Assembly (NCBI GenBank): GCA_019323195.1
Contig: JAHWHQ010000025.1
Coordinates: 1-34,131, forward strand
Reading direction: 5' to 3'
Source: Candidatus Woesearchaeota archaeon
GTDB lineage: Archaea > Nanobdellota > Nanobdellia > Woesearchaeales > JACPBV01
DNA length: 34,131 nt
The notes beneath the pieces were generated by a model. That model was given only the letters and a program-made list of their open reading frames with translations. It had not been told where the DNA came from and did not search any database. Of this stretch, positions 22,602 through 28,700 are shown in pieces. The translations under genes were made by a program, and so were the position numbers. Positions within the stretch are counted from its first letter, which is position 1; every line of letters begins with the position of its first letter.

Positions 22602-23534
22602 TTATCCATCTTCCAAGCCCCTTTTTATCTCTTCTATGCTTACTGTCGATGTCCCAACTTTTCCGACCGTTATTCCGGCAGCATGATTTGCCAACAGGGC
22701 AGCCTGCTTCAGCGTTGCGTTTGAGGATAAAGCCAATGCAACAGTCGCAACTACCGTGTCGCCTGCTCCTGAAACATCATAGACCTCTTTTGCCTTCGCA
22801 GGTATGTTTGTTACGCTTCCGTCTTTCTCATAGAGGGACATGCCTTTCTCCCCTTTTGTTATCAGGACAGGGGAGTTTAACTCTTTGATAAGGTTTTCTT
22901 CTTTAAACGACATCTCTCTTGCTTCCTTCAGGTTAGGGGTTACCAGGCTTACATCCTTACAGAAACCCTTATGCCTGGGCTTAGGGTCGATGATTATTAT
23001 CTTATCTTTTGCTATCTTCTTTATCTCTTCTGCCAGGCTTTTTGTTATAACACCTTTTGCATAATCCGATATTATTACTGCATGTGTATTGCTTATATCC
23101 TTTCTTATGAATTTTAGGATATTGTCTTCCAGCTCTTTACCCATATAATCCCTTTTTTCATAATCAATCCTTAGCAACTGCTGTTTTTGGCCCAGGATCC
23201 TTACTTTTTGTGTGGTCGGTCTTTCGGCGTCTATGAAGATTCCTTCTGTGTTAATACCCCTTTTCTTTAATTCATCCACTAAGATTCCTGATTCATTATC
23301 CTTTCCTACAATGCCTACCATAGTTGCATTTCCATTTAGTGCCGCTATATTGTTGGCAACATTAGCTGCCCCTCCAGGAAGGTATTTCTCCTGCTTTACC
23401 TCTACAACCTGGACAGGGGCTTCAGGGGATATCCTCTCTACTTTCCCGAAGATATATTTGTCAAGCATTATATCCCCTATTATCAGGATTTTTTTTCCTT
23501 TGAAGTTTTCTAAAATACCTATCAGCTCATTCAT
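22602..23534 (-). CDS. D-glycero-manno-heptose-7-phosphate kinase (HldE N-domain/RfaE1-like)
   Basis: This 310-residue PfkB/ribokinase-family sugar kinase is very like the N-terminal domain of HldE. Visible features are LIIGDIMLDKYIFGKVERISPEAPVQV, with the RfaE-typical SPEAPV, GGAANVANNIAALN (about 54-67), VITKGEKGMSL and the PfkB signature VSGAGDTVVATVALAL with the catalytic Asp near 260. It would phosphorylate heptose-7-phosphate at O1. It is a stand-alone kinase, with the adenylyltransferase half next door fused to GmhB. Its start overlaps the end of the hldD gene by 8 bases. Confidence 0.88.
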   Translation of the reverse strand: MNELIGILENFKGKKILIIGDIMLDKYIFGKVERISPEAPVQVVEVKQEKYLPGGAANVANNIAALNGNATMVGIVGKDNESGILVDELKKRGINTEGIFIDAERPTTQKVRILGQKQQLLRIDYEKRDYMGKELEDNILKFIRKDISNTHAVIISDYAKGVITKSLAEEIKKIAKDKIIIIDPKPRHKGFCKDVSLVTPNLKEAREMSFKEENLIKELNSPVLITKGEKGMSLYEKDGSVTNIPAKAKEVYDVSGAGDTVVATVALALSSNATLKQAALLANHAAGITVGKVGTSTVSIEEIKRGLEDG

Positions 23535-24444
23535 TTTCTTTTACCCCTTCATTATCCTTCAGCCATAGCATATAGTCTTTAATGCCTTCTTTTAAGGAAT
23601 ATTTTGCTTTCCATCTGAGCTCTTTTTCCGACAATGTTGTATCTGCCTCTGTATTGCTCTGGTAGGTTTTCATGTCATAAGGGCTTTGGAAGTATTCTAT
23701 CTTCAGATCCTTATTAAGGACATCGTTTAATATGCCTACCAGCTGGTTAAAGGTTGTTGCTGTTCCTGTCCCTACATTGTAAATGCCCGATCTGGCTTTT
23801 GCTGCCTTTATCGTAGCTTCTACAACATCTTTAACATAGATATGGTCCCTTTTCTGCTCCCCATGCTCAAACAGCCTAGGATGCTTGTCTGCCTTTATCT
23901 GCCTGCTTAGATGGTAGATCATTGATGCCGCCCTTCCTTTGAAGCTTTCTCCTGGACCGAATACGTTGAAGTACCTCAGGCCGACAATGTGCATGCTGTC
24001 AAACAGGGTGGCTGCTATCCTGTCCATCTCCAGCTTTGACTTACCATAAGCTGTTATTATCTCTTTTTCCTGGTCCTCTTTCATAGGGATAGGGCCGTTT
24101 CCGTAAAGGTTGGCTGTAGAGGCATAGATCAGCCTTGCATCGTTCTTTTTTGCTAGTTCTATAATATTTTTGAAGCCCTCAATATTTGCCCTTAGCATCT
24201 CACTATTATCCTTGAACCTTGGGTCTGTTATTGCAGCTTGGTGGAATATTATGTCCAGCTTTTCATCTATTTCAAAAGGCTTTGATACGTCTATCTGCAT
24301 GAATCTTCCATTGAAGCCTTTTAGGTTATCTTTTGTTCCTGTAAGAAGGTTATCTGCTATTATGACTTCGTTGCCCTGTTTTTCAAGCTCCAAAGCAAGG
24401 TTTGATCCAATAAATCCTGCTCCGCCTGTTACAAGCACTTTCAT
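23527..24444 (-). CDS. hldD: ADP-glyceromanno-heptose 6-epimerase-like (HldD/RfaD)
   Basis: The 305-residue extended SDR has NAD motif GGAGFIGSN (7-15) and catalytic Y133 and K137 (AYGKSKLEM). Its C-terminal half resembles HldD rather than GalE: GLRYFNVFGPGE, then a RAASMIYHLSRQI helix, RLFEHGEQKRDHIYVKDV (about 200-217), GIYNVGTGTATTFNQL and EGIKDYMLWLKD. HldD inverts C6 of ADP-D,D-heptose to ADP-L,D-heptose; neighbouring kinase, phosphatase and adenylyltransferase genes support this. An inexact duplicate of its first codons lies 150 bases upstream, next to a hairpin. Confidence 0.85.
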   Translation of the reverse strand: MKVLVTGGAGFIGSNLALELEKQGNEVIIADNLLTGTKDNLKGFNGRFMQIDVSKPFEIDEKLDIIFHQAAITDPRFKDNSEMLRANIEGFKNIIELAKKNDARLIYASTANLYGNGPIPMKEDQEKEIITAYGKSKLEMDRIAATLFDSMHIVGLRYFNVFGPGESFKGRAASMIYHLSRQIKADKHPRLFEHGEQKRDHIYVKDVVEATIKAAKARSGIYNVGTGTATTFNQLVGILNDVLNKDLKIEYFQSPYDMKTYQSNTEADTTLSEKELRWKAKYSLKEGIKDYMLWLKDNEGVKENE

Positions 24445-24594
24445 ATTAAATCATCTTCTCTTAGTTGTGCACAAAAAACATAATGTGTCGGGGTGGGCTA
24501 TTTGCCTTAGTTGTGTGGTAGTGGGGAGGATAAAATTCAAAACCTTGTTTTGAATTTTCTTAAATCCTGCTCCGCCTGTTACTAAGCATTTCAT
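24411..24594 (-). pseudogene. Truncated duplicate of the hldD start with an intervening hairpin segment
   Basis: Bases 24561-24582 are identical to 24411-24432 (22 bases inside hldD, encoding TGGAGF). The flanks also match with small changes, so 24592-24594 is an ATG that begins MKCLVTGGAGF and then runs into unrelated sequence. This orphan ATG overlaps the TGA of the cupin gene (ATGA), the usual coupled-operon junction. The intervening 24445-24560 holds a perfect 11-bp hairpin (24532-24542 and 24548-24558, AAAATTCAAAA) and two copies of CTTAGTTGTG (24460-24469 and 24506-24515). The simplest reading is an insertion that duplicated the gene start, leaving a working copy downstream. Confidence 0.65.
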
Positions 24595-24947
24595 TTTAAT
24601 TCAACTTTATCTAAGTCAACCTTTCCTGATACCTCTTCCCTGTATGAATCAGAATCCTCATGGTGTGTTGAGAATTCTATTATCTCAGAATCCTCTAAGC
24701 CGGTGAAACGGTGTTTCATTCCAGGGCTTATTCTAATAGAGTCTCCAGGCAGCATTATTCTTTTTTCAGTGTCAATCTCCATAAGAACTTTTCCTTTATT
24801 TATATAGAATGTCTCATCCTTGTTTTTGTGGTAGTGCATTGAGCATCTAAAGCCCTTGTTCAGGATTAATTTTTTGCCGCAGTAATCATAGTTGGAAATC
24901 CAGACCTCTTTACCCCAAACCTTGGGCACTTCCTTGTGCTGTGTCAT
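24591..24947 (-). CDS. Cupin, mannose-6-phosphate isomerase type II-like
   Basis: This 118-residue cupin resembles the C-terminal isomerase domain of type II phosphomannose isomerases: VPKVWGKEVWISN, then H38 and H40 (CSMHYHKNKDETFYINKG), E45, and H79 (ISPGMKHRFTG). It is the first gene of the minus-strand heptose operon (cupin, hldD, kinase, GmhB fusion, GT2). A sugar-phosphate isomerase step is plausible. GmhA, which makes heptose-7-phosphate, is otherwise missing, but GmhA is not a cupin, so I do not assign that role. AAGGAGG (24957-24963) is a strong ribosome binding site. Confidence 0.8.
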   Translation of the reverse strand: MTQHKEVPKVWGKEVWISNYDYCGKKLILNKGFRCSMHYHKNKDETFYINKGKVLMEIDTEKRIMLPGDSIRISPGMKHRFTGLEDSEIIEFSTHHEDSDSYREEVSGKVDLDKVELK

Positions 24948-24968
24948 CTTAAAATACCTCCTTGATAT

Positions 24969-25076
24969 AGTATGAATAGTTCATACTTTGTAGTACCTAT
25001 TCCATATTTAAATCTTTCGTTTTGCTAGTTTTTAGATAATAGAAAAGTTTTTATAGGGGTATTATTTGTTCATACT
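24969..25076. promoter_or_regulatory. Divergent promoters with shared AGTATGAA/TTCATACT operators
   Basis: AGTATGAA-TAG-TTCATACT (24969-24987) is a perfect 8-bp inverted repeat. One more half-site, TTCATACT, lies at 25069-25076, four bases before the RHH gene's ATG. On the minus strand a TATA-like AGATTTAAATATG (25004-25016) places the palindrome at the expected start of the heptose operon. On the plus strand AGTTTTTATAGGG (25046-25058) places the half-site at the start of the RHH gene. Both sites suit repression, most simply by the ribbon-helix-helix protein encoded alongside. Confidence 0.65.
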
Positions 25077-25079
25077 TTT

Positions 25080-25829
25080 ATGAAAAAACCAAAGGTTGCT
25101 ATATCGCTTGATAAATCCCTGCTGGACCAGATAGACTCAAAGGTGGATGGCTCTGTAATACGTTCCAGGAGCCAGGCAATTGAGTATTTTCTTAGGAAAG
25201 GATTAAAGGAAAGCTCTGTTGATGCTGCTGTTTTGCTGATTAAAGGAGAACACCAGGGAAGTTTGCTTAAGGAGCTTAAAGGCAAATCGCTTCTAAGGCA
25301 GCAGATAGCCTTTTTTGCCTCCAACGGGATCAAAACAGTTTATATTGTCACCCAGCATACTTCTCATATTAATAAGATTCTTCTGGAAACAGAGGATTCA
25401 CCGATAGAGGTTAAGCTGGTGCAGAAGGAGGTTAAGGGAAATGCCGATGCCTTAATGGCATTAAAAAGCAAGCTGGATGGGAATTTTGTTGTCATGTCAG
25501 GGGATACTTATAATAATTTTAACCTGCTTAGGATGGTAAAGAAGCATCTTGAGCTCGGCAAATTATCTACAATGGGCCTGATGAGCATAGATAAGCCGTC
25601 AAGGTACGGGAATGCTGTTTTAGACGGGGATTTGATAATAGAGTTCATGGAAAAGCCAAAATCTGCTGCCTCTAATGTTGTTAATGCAGGGATATACATC
25701 TTCAAGCCAGAGGTTTTTGAGCTGTTCGAGAATGTATGCTCATTGGAGAGAGACTTGTTCCCAAAGCTGGCAAGGATGGGTCAGCTGGTTGGGTTTTTCA
25801 CGCATGGTGAATATCTGCATATGGGATAA
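25080..25829 (+). CDS. Ribbon-helix-helix domain fused to a degenerate sugar nucleotidyltransferase
   Basis: Residues 1 to about 48 form a CopG-like ribbon-helix-helix DNA-binding domain (KPKVAISLDKSLLDQIDSKV, then SRSQAIEYFLRKGL). Residues about 50-249 follow the sugar-1-phosphate nucleotidyltransferase fold: AAVLLIK, KSLLRQQIAFFASNGIKTVYIVT, VVMSGDTYNN, EFMEKPKSAASNVVNAGIYIFKPEVF. The GGxGTRL pyrophosphorylase loop that should follow AAVLL is replaced by IKGEHQGSLLKEL, so catalysis is doubtful and the fold may act as a ligand sensor. It is divergent from the heptose operon, and both promoters carry TTCATACT. I infer a transcription factor that reads a sugar phosphate or sugar nucleotide. 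An active enzyme that regulates itself is the alternative. Confidence 0.8.
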   Translation: MKKPKVAISLDKSLLDQIDSKVDGSVIRSRSQAIEYFLRKGLKESSVDAAVLLIKGEHQGSLLKELKGKSLLRQQIAFFASNGIKTVYIVTQHTSHINKILLETEDSPIEVKLVQKEVKGNADALMALKSKLDGNFVVMSGDTYNNFNLLRMVKKHLELGKLSTMGLMSIDKPSRYGNAVLDGDLIIEFMEKPKSAASNVVNAGIYIFKPEVFELFENVCSLERDLFPKLARMGQLVGFFTHGEYLHMG

Positions 25830-25906
25830 TATAATCTTAATATCCTGTATTCTTTATTTTCCCAACATTTTTAAACAGAAGCGAAATCCTATAGCCTGGT
25901 GATACA

Positions 25907-26140
25907 ATGGCATTTGACCCTAATTTAGACAAAAAATTGTTTTCAGAGACAAAGGATTTTGATATGACAAGGATAACTGTTGCAGTGCACCAGTATAATG
26001 AGGGTGAGAAGAAGCTGCAGATCTCAAGAGAGAACAGGAACCAGGACGGGGAATGGAAGTTTGCAAAGCTTGGCCGGCTCTTTAAGGATGAGGCAGAGGC
26101 AATTATCCCCCTTATGCAGAAGGCTTTAGAGAGCATGTAA
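25907..26140 (+). CDS. Small conserved archaeal protein, possibly PC4-like
   Basis: This 77-residue protein (ITVAVHQYNEGEKKLQISRE, WKFAKLGRLFKDEAEAIIPL) reads as a four-strand beta sheet followed by a C-terminal helix. That layout resembles the PC4/p15 single-stranded-DNA-binding coactivator fold, but I am not certain of the family. It has its own TATA-like ACATTTTTAAACAG (about 25865-25878) and a GGTGAT ribosome binding site (25898-25903). Its stop abuts the stop of the convergent GT9 gene. Confidence 0.6.
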   Translation: MAFDPNLDKKLFSETKDFDMTRITVAVHQYNEGEKKLQISRENRNQDGEWKFAKLGRLFKDEAEAIIPLMQKALESM

Positions 26141-27286
26141 TCAGGCATATTTGATAACATCACTTACTTTTATCGCTTTCATGCATTTTCTGTAATCCCT
26201 GCCTGTACTAGGATAGAGGCATTCAGGAACCTGCCCTTTGTGGACATTGATGCAGGGTGAGCAGGGCATTTTTTTGTATATAGCTATGCTTCTTTTGTTA
26301 AAGGGAGAGAACCTTGCAGGCAGGTTAGGGCCGAACAGGCCTATGGTCTTTACGCCCATTGCTGCAGCAATATGCATAGGCCCGGAATCATTGCCTATAA
26401 AAAGGCTGCATCGGGATATTAAGCAGAAGGTCTGCTTCAGGGTAAATTTTCCTGCCATGTTGAATGTGTTTTTTGCTGCTTTTTTGCCCTTAACCATGCC
26501 AATTATGTCTTGGCAAAGACATCTTTCATAGTTGGCCCCTACTAGGATAATCCTGCACTTCTTCTTTTTTCTGCATATCTCCTCTATCAGTCCGGCAAAA
26601 TTTTTTTTAGGCCACATCCTGGACCTGGAGGATTCTGCGGCTCCGGGAGCTATGCCTATGATGAGATCTTTTTTTGCTATGCCCGAATTTTTAAGTGCAG
26701 AATCAACAGTTCTCCTGTCTTTTTCCGGGTAATTTAACCTTTCTAATCTATCTACCGTTCCCCTTACACCTAATGCCCTTACAAGGTCAAAGAAGGTCTT
26801 TGATGTGTGCTGCCTGTCATTGTACCTTACCTTTTTAGAGTAGACCAATGACCTTAACCCATGGGAATAGCCGACAGGATATTTTCCTGCAAAGAATGAG
26901 ATAATTGCAGAGATGTTAAGGTATTCCTCCATGTCTATAACAATGTCATATCTTTTCCAGTTTTTCAGCATAAACCATTTAAGGGACAAAGGATTAAGGT
27001 TTACTGGAATAAGTTTTCTTATGAACCTATAGCCTAAGTAAACATCTTTATTCCTTGCTGTGCATAAGATGTCAATTGATGCCCTGCTGTATTTTCTCTT
27101 TAATTCTTTTATTGCAGGGATAGTAAGTATCGTCTCTCCTATCCCCCACAACTGGATTATTAAGATGCTCTTTGGCTTCTCTTTTTTAAAAGTCCCTGGT
27201 TTTTTAAAAGAGTTAAATACCCCTAAAAATAGGCATAAAGGAATTCCAATGAACTTATCGATGAACTTGATTAGTTTTACTCCCAT
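26141..27286 (-). CDS. GT9-family heptosyltransferase-like glycosyltransferase
   Basis: The 381-residue GT-B protein is like the ADP-heptose:LPS heptosyltransferases WaaC/WaaF. The N-domain opens with SILIIQLWGIGETILTIPAIKEL (the usual G(D/E)xxLxTPxxxxL). The C-domain has IGIAPGAAESSRSRMWP and the donor-binding GNDSGPMHIAAAMGVKTIGLFGP. The family's cysteine-rich end is present: MPCSPCINVHKG...ECLYP...YRKCMKAI. Residues about 10-27 (FIGIPLCLFLGVFNSF) could anchor it to the membrane. It has its own TATA-like GATTTATAAATC (27307-27318). With the ADP-heptose genes nearby, transfer of heptose to a surface glycan or glycolipid is the natural inference. Confidence 0.88.
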   Translation of the reverse strand: MGVKLIKFIDKFIGIPLCLFLGVFNSFKKPGTFKKEKPKSILIIQLWGIGETILTIPAIKELKRKYSRASIDILCTARNKDVYLGYRFIRKLIPVNLNPLSLKWFMLKNWKRYDIVIDMEEYLNISAIISFFAGKYPVGYSHGLRSLVYSKKVRYNDRQHTSKTFFDLVRALGVRGTVDRLERLNYPEKDRRTVDSALKNSGIAKKDLIIGIAPGAAESSRSRMWPKKNFAGLIEEICRKKKKCRIILVGANYERCLCQDIIGMVKGKKAAKNTFNMAGKFTLKQTFCLISRCSLFIGNDSGPMHIAAAMGVKTIGLFGPNLPARFSPFNKRSIAIYKKMPCSPCINVHKGQVPECLYPSTGRDYRKCMKAIKVSDVIKYA

Positions 27287-27411
27287 CTTCTTAAAAAAGC
27301 AAATGTGATTTATAAATCTTGTTAATGTATTGTTTTATAAACTCTTCCAGCCCAAATGGTATTAAAATATAAATCCACCTTAGAGGTTTTATTCTTCCAC
27401 TTGTTTTACTT

Positions 27412-27521
27412 ATTGAAAATCTCGCCAGAGATTTTCATGGGGTTTAATACCCCGCCGCTTAGGAACAAGTTCCTAACCCCTCAAACTTATCAGTTTGAGA
27501 TTTTATGGCGAGATTTTCAAT
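27412..27521. repeat. Hairpin-rich intergenic element E (16-bp perfect inverted ends)
   Basis: ATTGAAAATCTCGCCA (27412-27427) is the perfect reverse complement of 27506-27521. The left arm can instead fold on its neighbour: GAAAATCTC-GCCA-GAGATTTTC (27415-27436), so two exclusive structures exist. Inside are GGGGT/ACCCC (27439-27443 and 27449-27453), TTAGGAAC/GTTCCTAA (27459-27466 and 27469-27476) and CTCAAACT/AGTTTGAG (27480-27487 and 27492-27499). It lies in the 360-base gene-free gap 27287-27646. Confidence 0.7.
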
Positions 27522-27523
27522 TC

Positions 27524-27579
27524 CTCATACCGAAGGCAAATACCCCGCACTTTAGTGCGGGGATTGCCATCGGTATGAG
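27524..27579. repeat. Imperfect 56-base hairpin (element F)
   Basis: Three stems are stacked: CTCATACCG (27524-27532) with CGGTATGAG (27571-27579), GGCAA (27535-27539) with TTGCC (27564-27568), and CCCCGCACT (27543-27551) with AGTGCGGGG (27554-27562). The TTTA apex and the GGGGATTG that follows resemble hairpins at 13921-13955 and 18981-19000, and the 3' half recurs at 17871-17896. Bases 27587-27646 show nothing further. Confidence 0.7.
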
Positions 27580-27646
27580 TTATTATATAACCCCTGCAGA
27601 ACTCTTTTCTTGTGAAGTTTACCAATATACAGTTTGGAACTTCTTT

Positions 27647-28444
27647 TTAGTTATGACTTGCGGATTTGCTGCCTGAAAAACTCTCAAAGGAGTTTTCAAG
27701 GAAATCGGCAAAAAACTCTGTGTTGACCCATATTGCCAGATCATAACTAGGATGCACTGATTCATCACTCATGAGCATAAATAATATCTCTTTCCTGTCA
27801 ATAATGCAGAACCTTGCCTTTAAACTGGTGTTTCTGATCTCTGCTATCTTAGATAATTTATTCAAGTCGAAGTCCTTTTTGAGAGGGGCTGCAACCCTTA
27901 TCTTAACGCCCCTTTGCTTTGCTTTAGCAAGATGGGGGAGTAAGATGTCATTTTTTCTTGCAAGGCCTTCAGAAGTGGTAAGTATGGTTATTGTCTTTTT
28001 GGCATTCTTTACCATTGTGGCAAGATGGTTGTAGATGTTTCTCCTTCCTTTTATGGCCCCAGTCAGGTCTATAGGGTCCAATAAGTCCTGGCCCTGGTTA
28101 TGAAGTGAGATAAGCCTGTCAAGAACAGCCTCTGACCTTAACTTCTCGATATGATAAAGCTGTTTTTCTGTCTGCTCCTGAACCCTTTTCTTGACCCTTT
28201 CAATTACCTCTTCAGGCTTTACTGCTATATACCTGATTGGCTTCCCAAGCTTCATGATGATGAATCCTTTCTTTTCAAGGCTCTCAAGAACATCGTAGCT
28301 TCTGGAGCGGGGAACATTGGCTATATCTGAAAGCTCTCCCGCTGTAGAAACCCCTCTTGAAAGCAAAGCTGTCCATATCTTGCTTTCATAGGTATTTAAA
28401 CCAAAATCCCTTACCTTGTTTAAAAAATCCTTTTCTACCAGCAT
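27647..28444 (-). CDS. TrmB-family transcriptional regulator (second copy)
   Basis: This 265-residue protein has an N-terminal winged helix (about 8-75: FGLNTYESKIWTALLSRG, VPRSRSYDVLESLEKKGFIIMK). A coiled coil (VIERVKKRVQEQTEKQLYHIEKL) and a C-terminal PLD-like effector domain (about 125-255; KTITILTTSEGL, GVKIRVAAPL, ARFCIIDRKEILFM) follow. It is a paralogue of the regulator at 10637-11365 in architecture but clearly different in sequence. It is divergent from the transcript leading into citramalate synthase, which makes that gene and its leader a candidate target. ATATAAGGATATATAAG (about 28455-28471) just upstream contains repeated ATATAAG-like half-sites. Confidence 0.85.
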   Translation of the reverse strand: MLVEKDFLNKVRDFGLNTYESKIWTALLSRGVSTAGELSDIANVPRSRSYDVLESLEKKGFIIMKLGKPIRYIAVKPEEVIERVKKRVQEQTEKQLYHIEKLRSEAVLDRLISLHNQGQDLLDPIDLTGAIKGRRNIYNHLATMVKNAKKTITILTTSEGLARKNDILLPHLAKAKQRGVKIRVAAPLKKDFDLNKLSKIAEIRNTSLKARFCIIDRKEILFMLMSDESVHPSYDLAIWVNTEFFADFLENSFESFSGSKSASHN

Positions 28445-28539
28445 AGTACATCACTTATATATCCTTATATGGCTGGAAAGGGTAGCTCTTATTTAAAGCT
28501 TTCTATTTTAACCATTTTAGAGTAACAAATAAAAGGAAT

Positions 28540-28552
28540 GAAAAGATTTATA
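28540..28552 (+). promoter_or_regulatory. TATA-like box upstream of the leader ORF and cimA
   Basis: GAAAAGATTTATATAC (about 28539-28554) lies about 25-30 bases before the ATG at 28574, so transcription probably begins at or next to the mini-ORF and continues into the citramalate synthase gene. Confidence 0.5.
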
Positions 28553-28573
28553 TACTGCAATAGAGATTCCCTC

Positions 28574-28651
28574 ATGAATATGAGAAAATTACCCAGAATG
28601 GAAGACAGAAGGAAGATTTTCTTAAATATTGGAGTAATTATTATAGCATAA
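28574..28651 (+). CDS. Ile-rich 25-residue mini-ORF, possible leader peptide
   Basis: The reading frame MNMRKLPRMEDRRKIF...NIGVIIIA ends with Ile-Gly-Val-Ile-Ile-Ile-Ala-stop. It sits between a good TATA box and cimA, the first committed step toward isoleucine by the citramalate route. Its stop codon is followed at once by a 10-bp hairpin. It could be a leader peptide that senses charged tRNA-Ile. It could instead be the remnant of a small membrane protein, because a hydrophobic end after a basic start is also what a truncated membrane segment looks like. Confidence 0.35.
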   Translation: MNMRKLPRMEDRRKIFLNIGVIIIA

Positions 28652-28677
28652 GCTGTATTTCTATTAAGGAATGCAGC
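28652..28677 (+). promoter_or_regulatory. Hairpin directly after the mini-ORF stop (attenuator candidate)
   Basis: GCTGTATTTC (28652-28661) pairs with GGAATGCAGC (28668-28677) over ten positions, with two G-U pairs in RNA, around a 6-base loop. CATTGTTTCT follows. It begins at the base after the stop codon, so a terminating ribosome would cover its 5' arm. Confidence 0.4.
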
Positions 28678-28700
28678 CATTGTTTCTAAGGGTGAGTTAA

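Noticed and set aside
24591..24947. Cupin as the missing sedoheptulose-7-phosphate isomerase GmhA
   Set aside because: GmhA is a SIS-domain protein; a cupin doing this step would be speculation without further evidence.
25080..25829. Simple annotation as glucose-1-phosphate nucleotidyltransferase
   Set aside because: The GGxGTRL loop is not present and an RHH domain precedes the fold, so the plain enzyme name would mislead.
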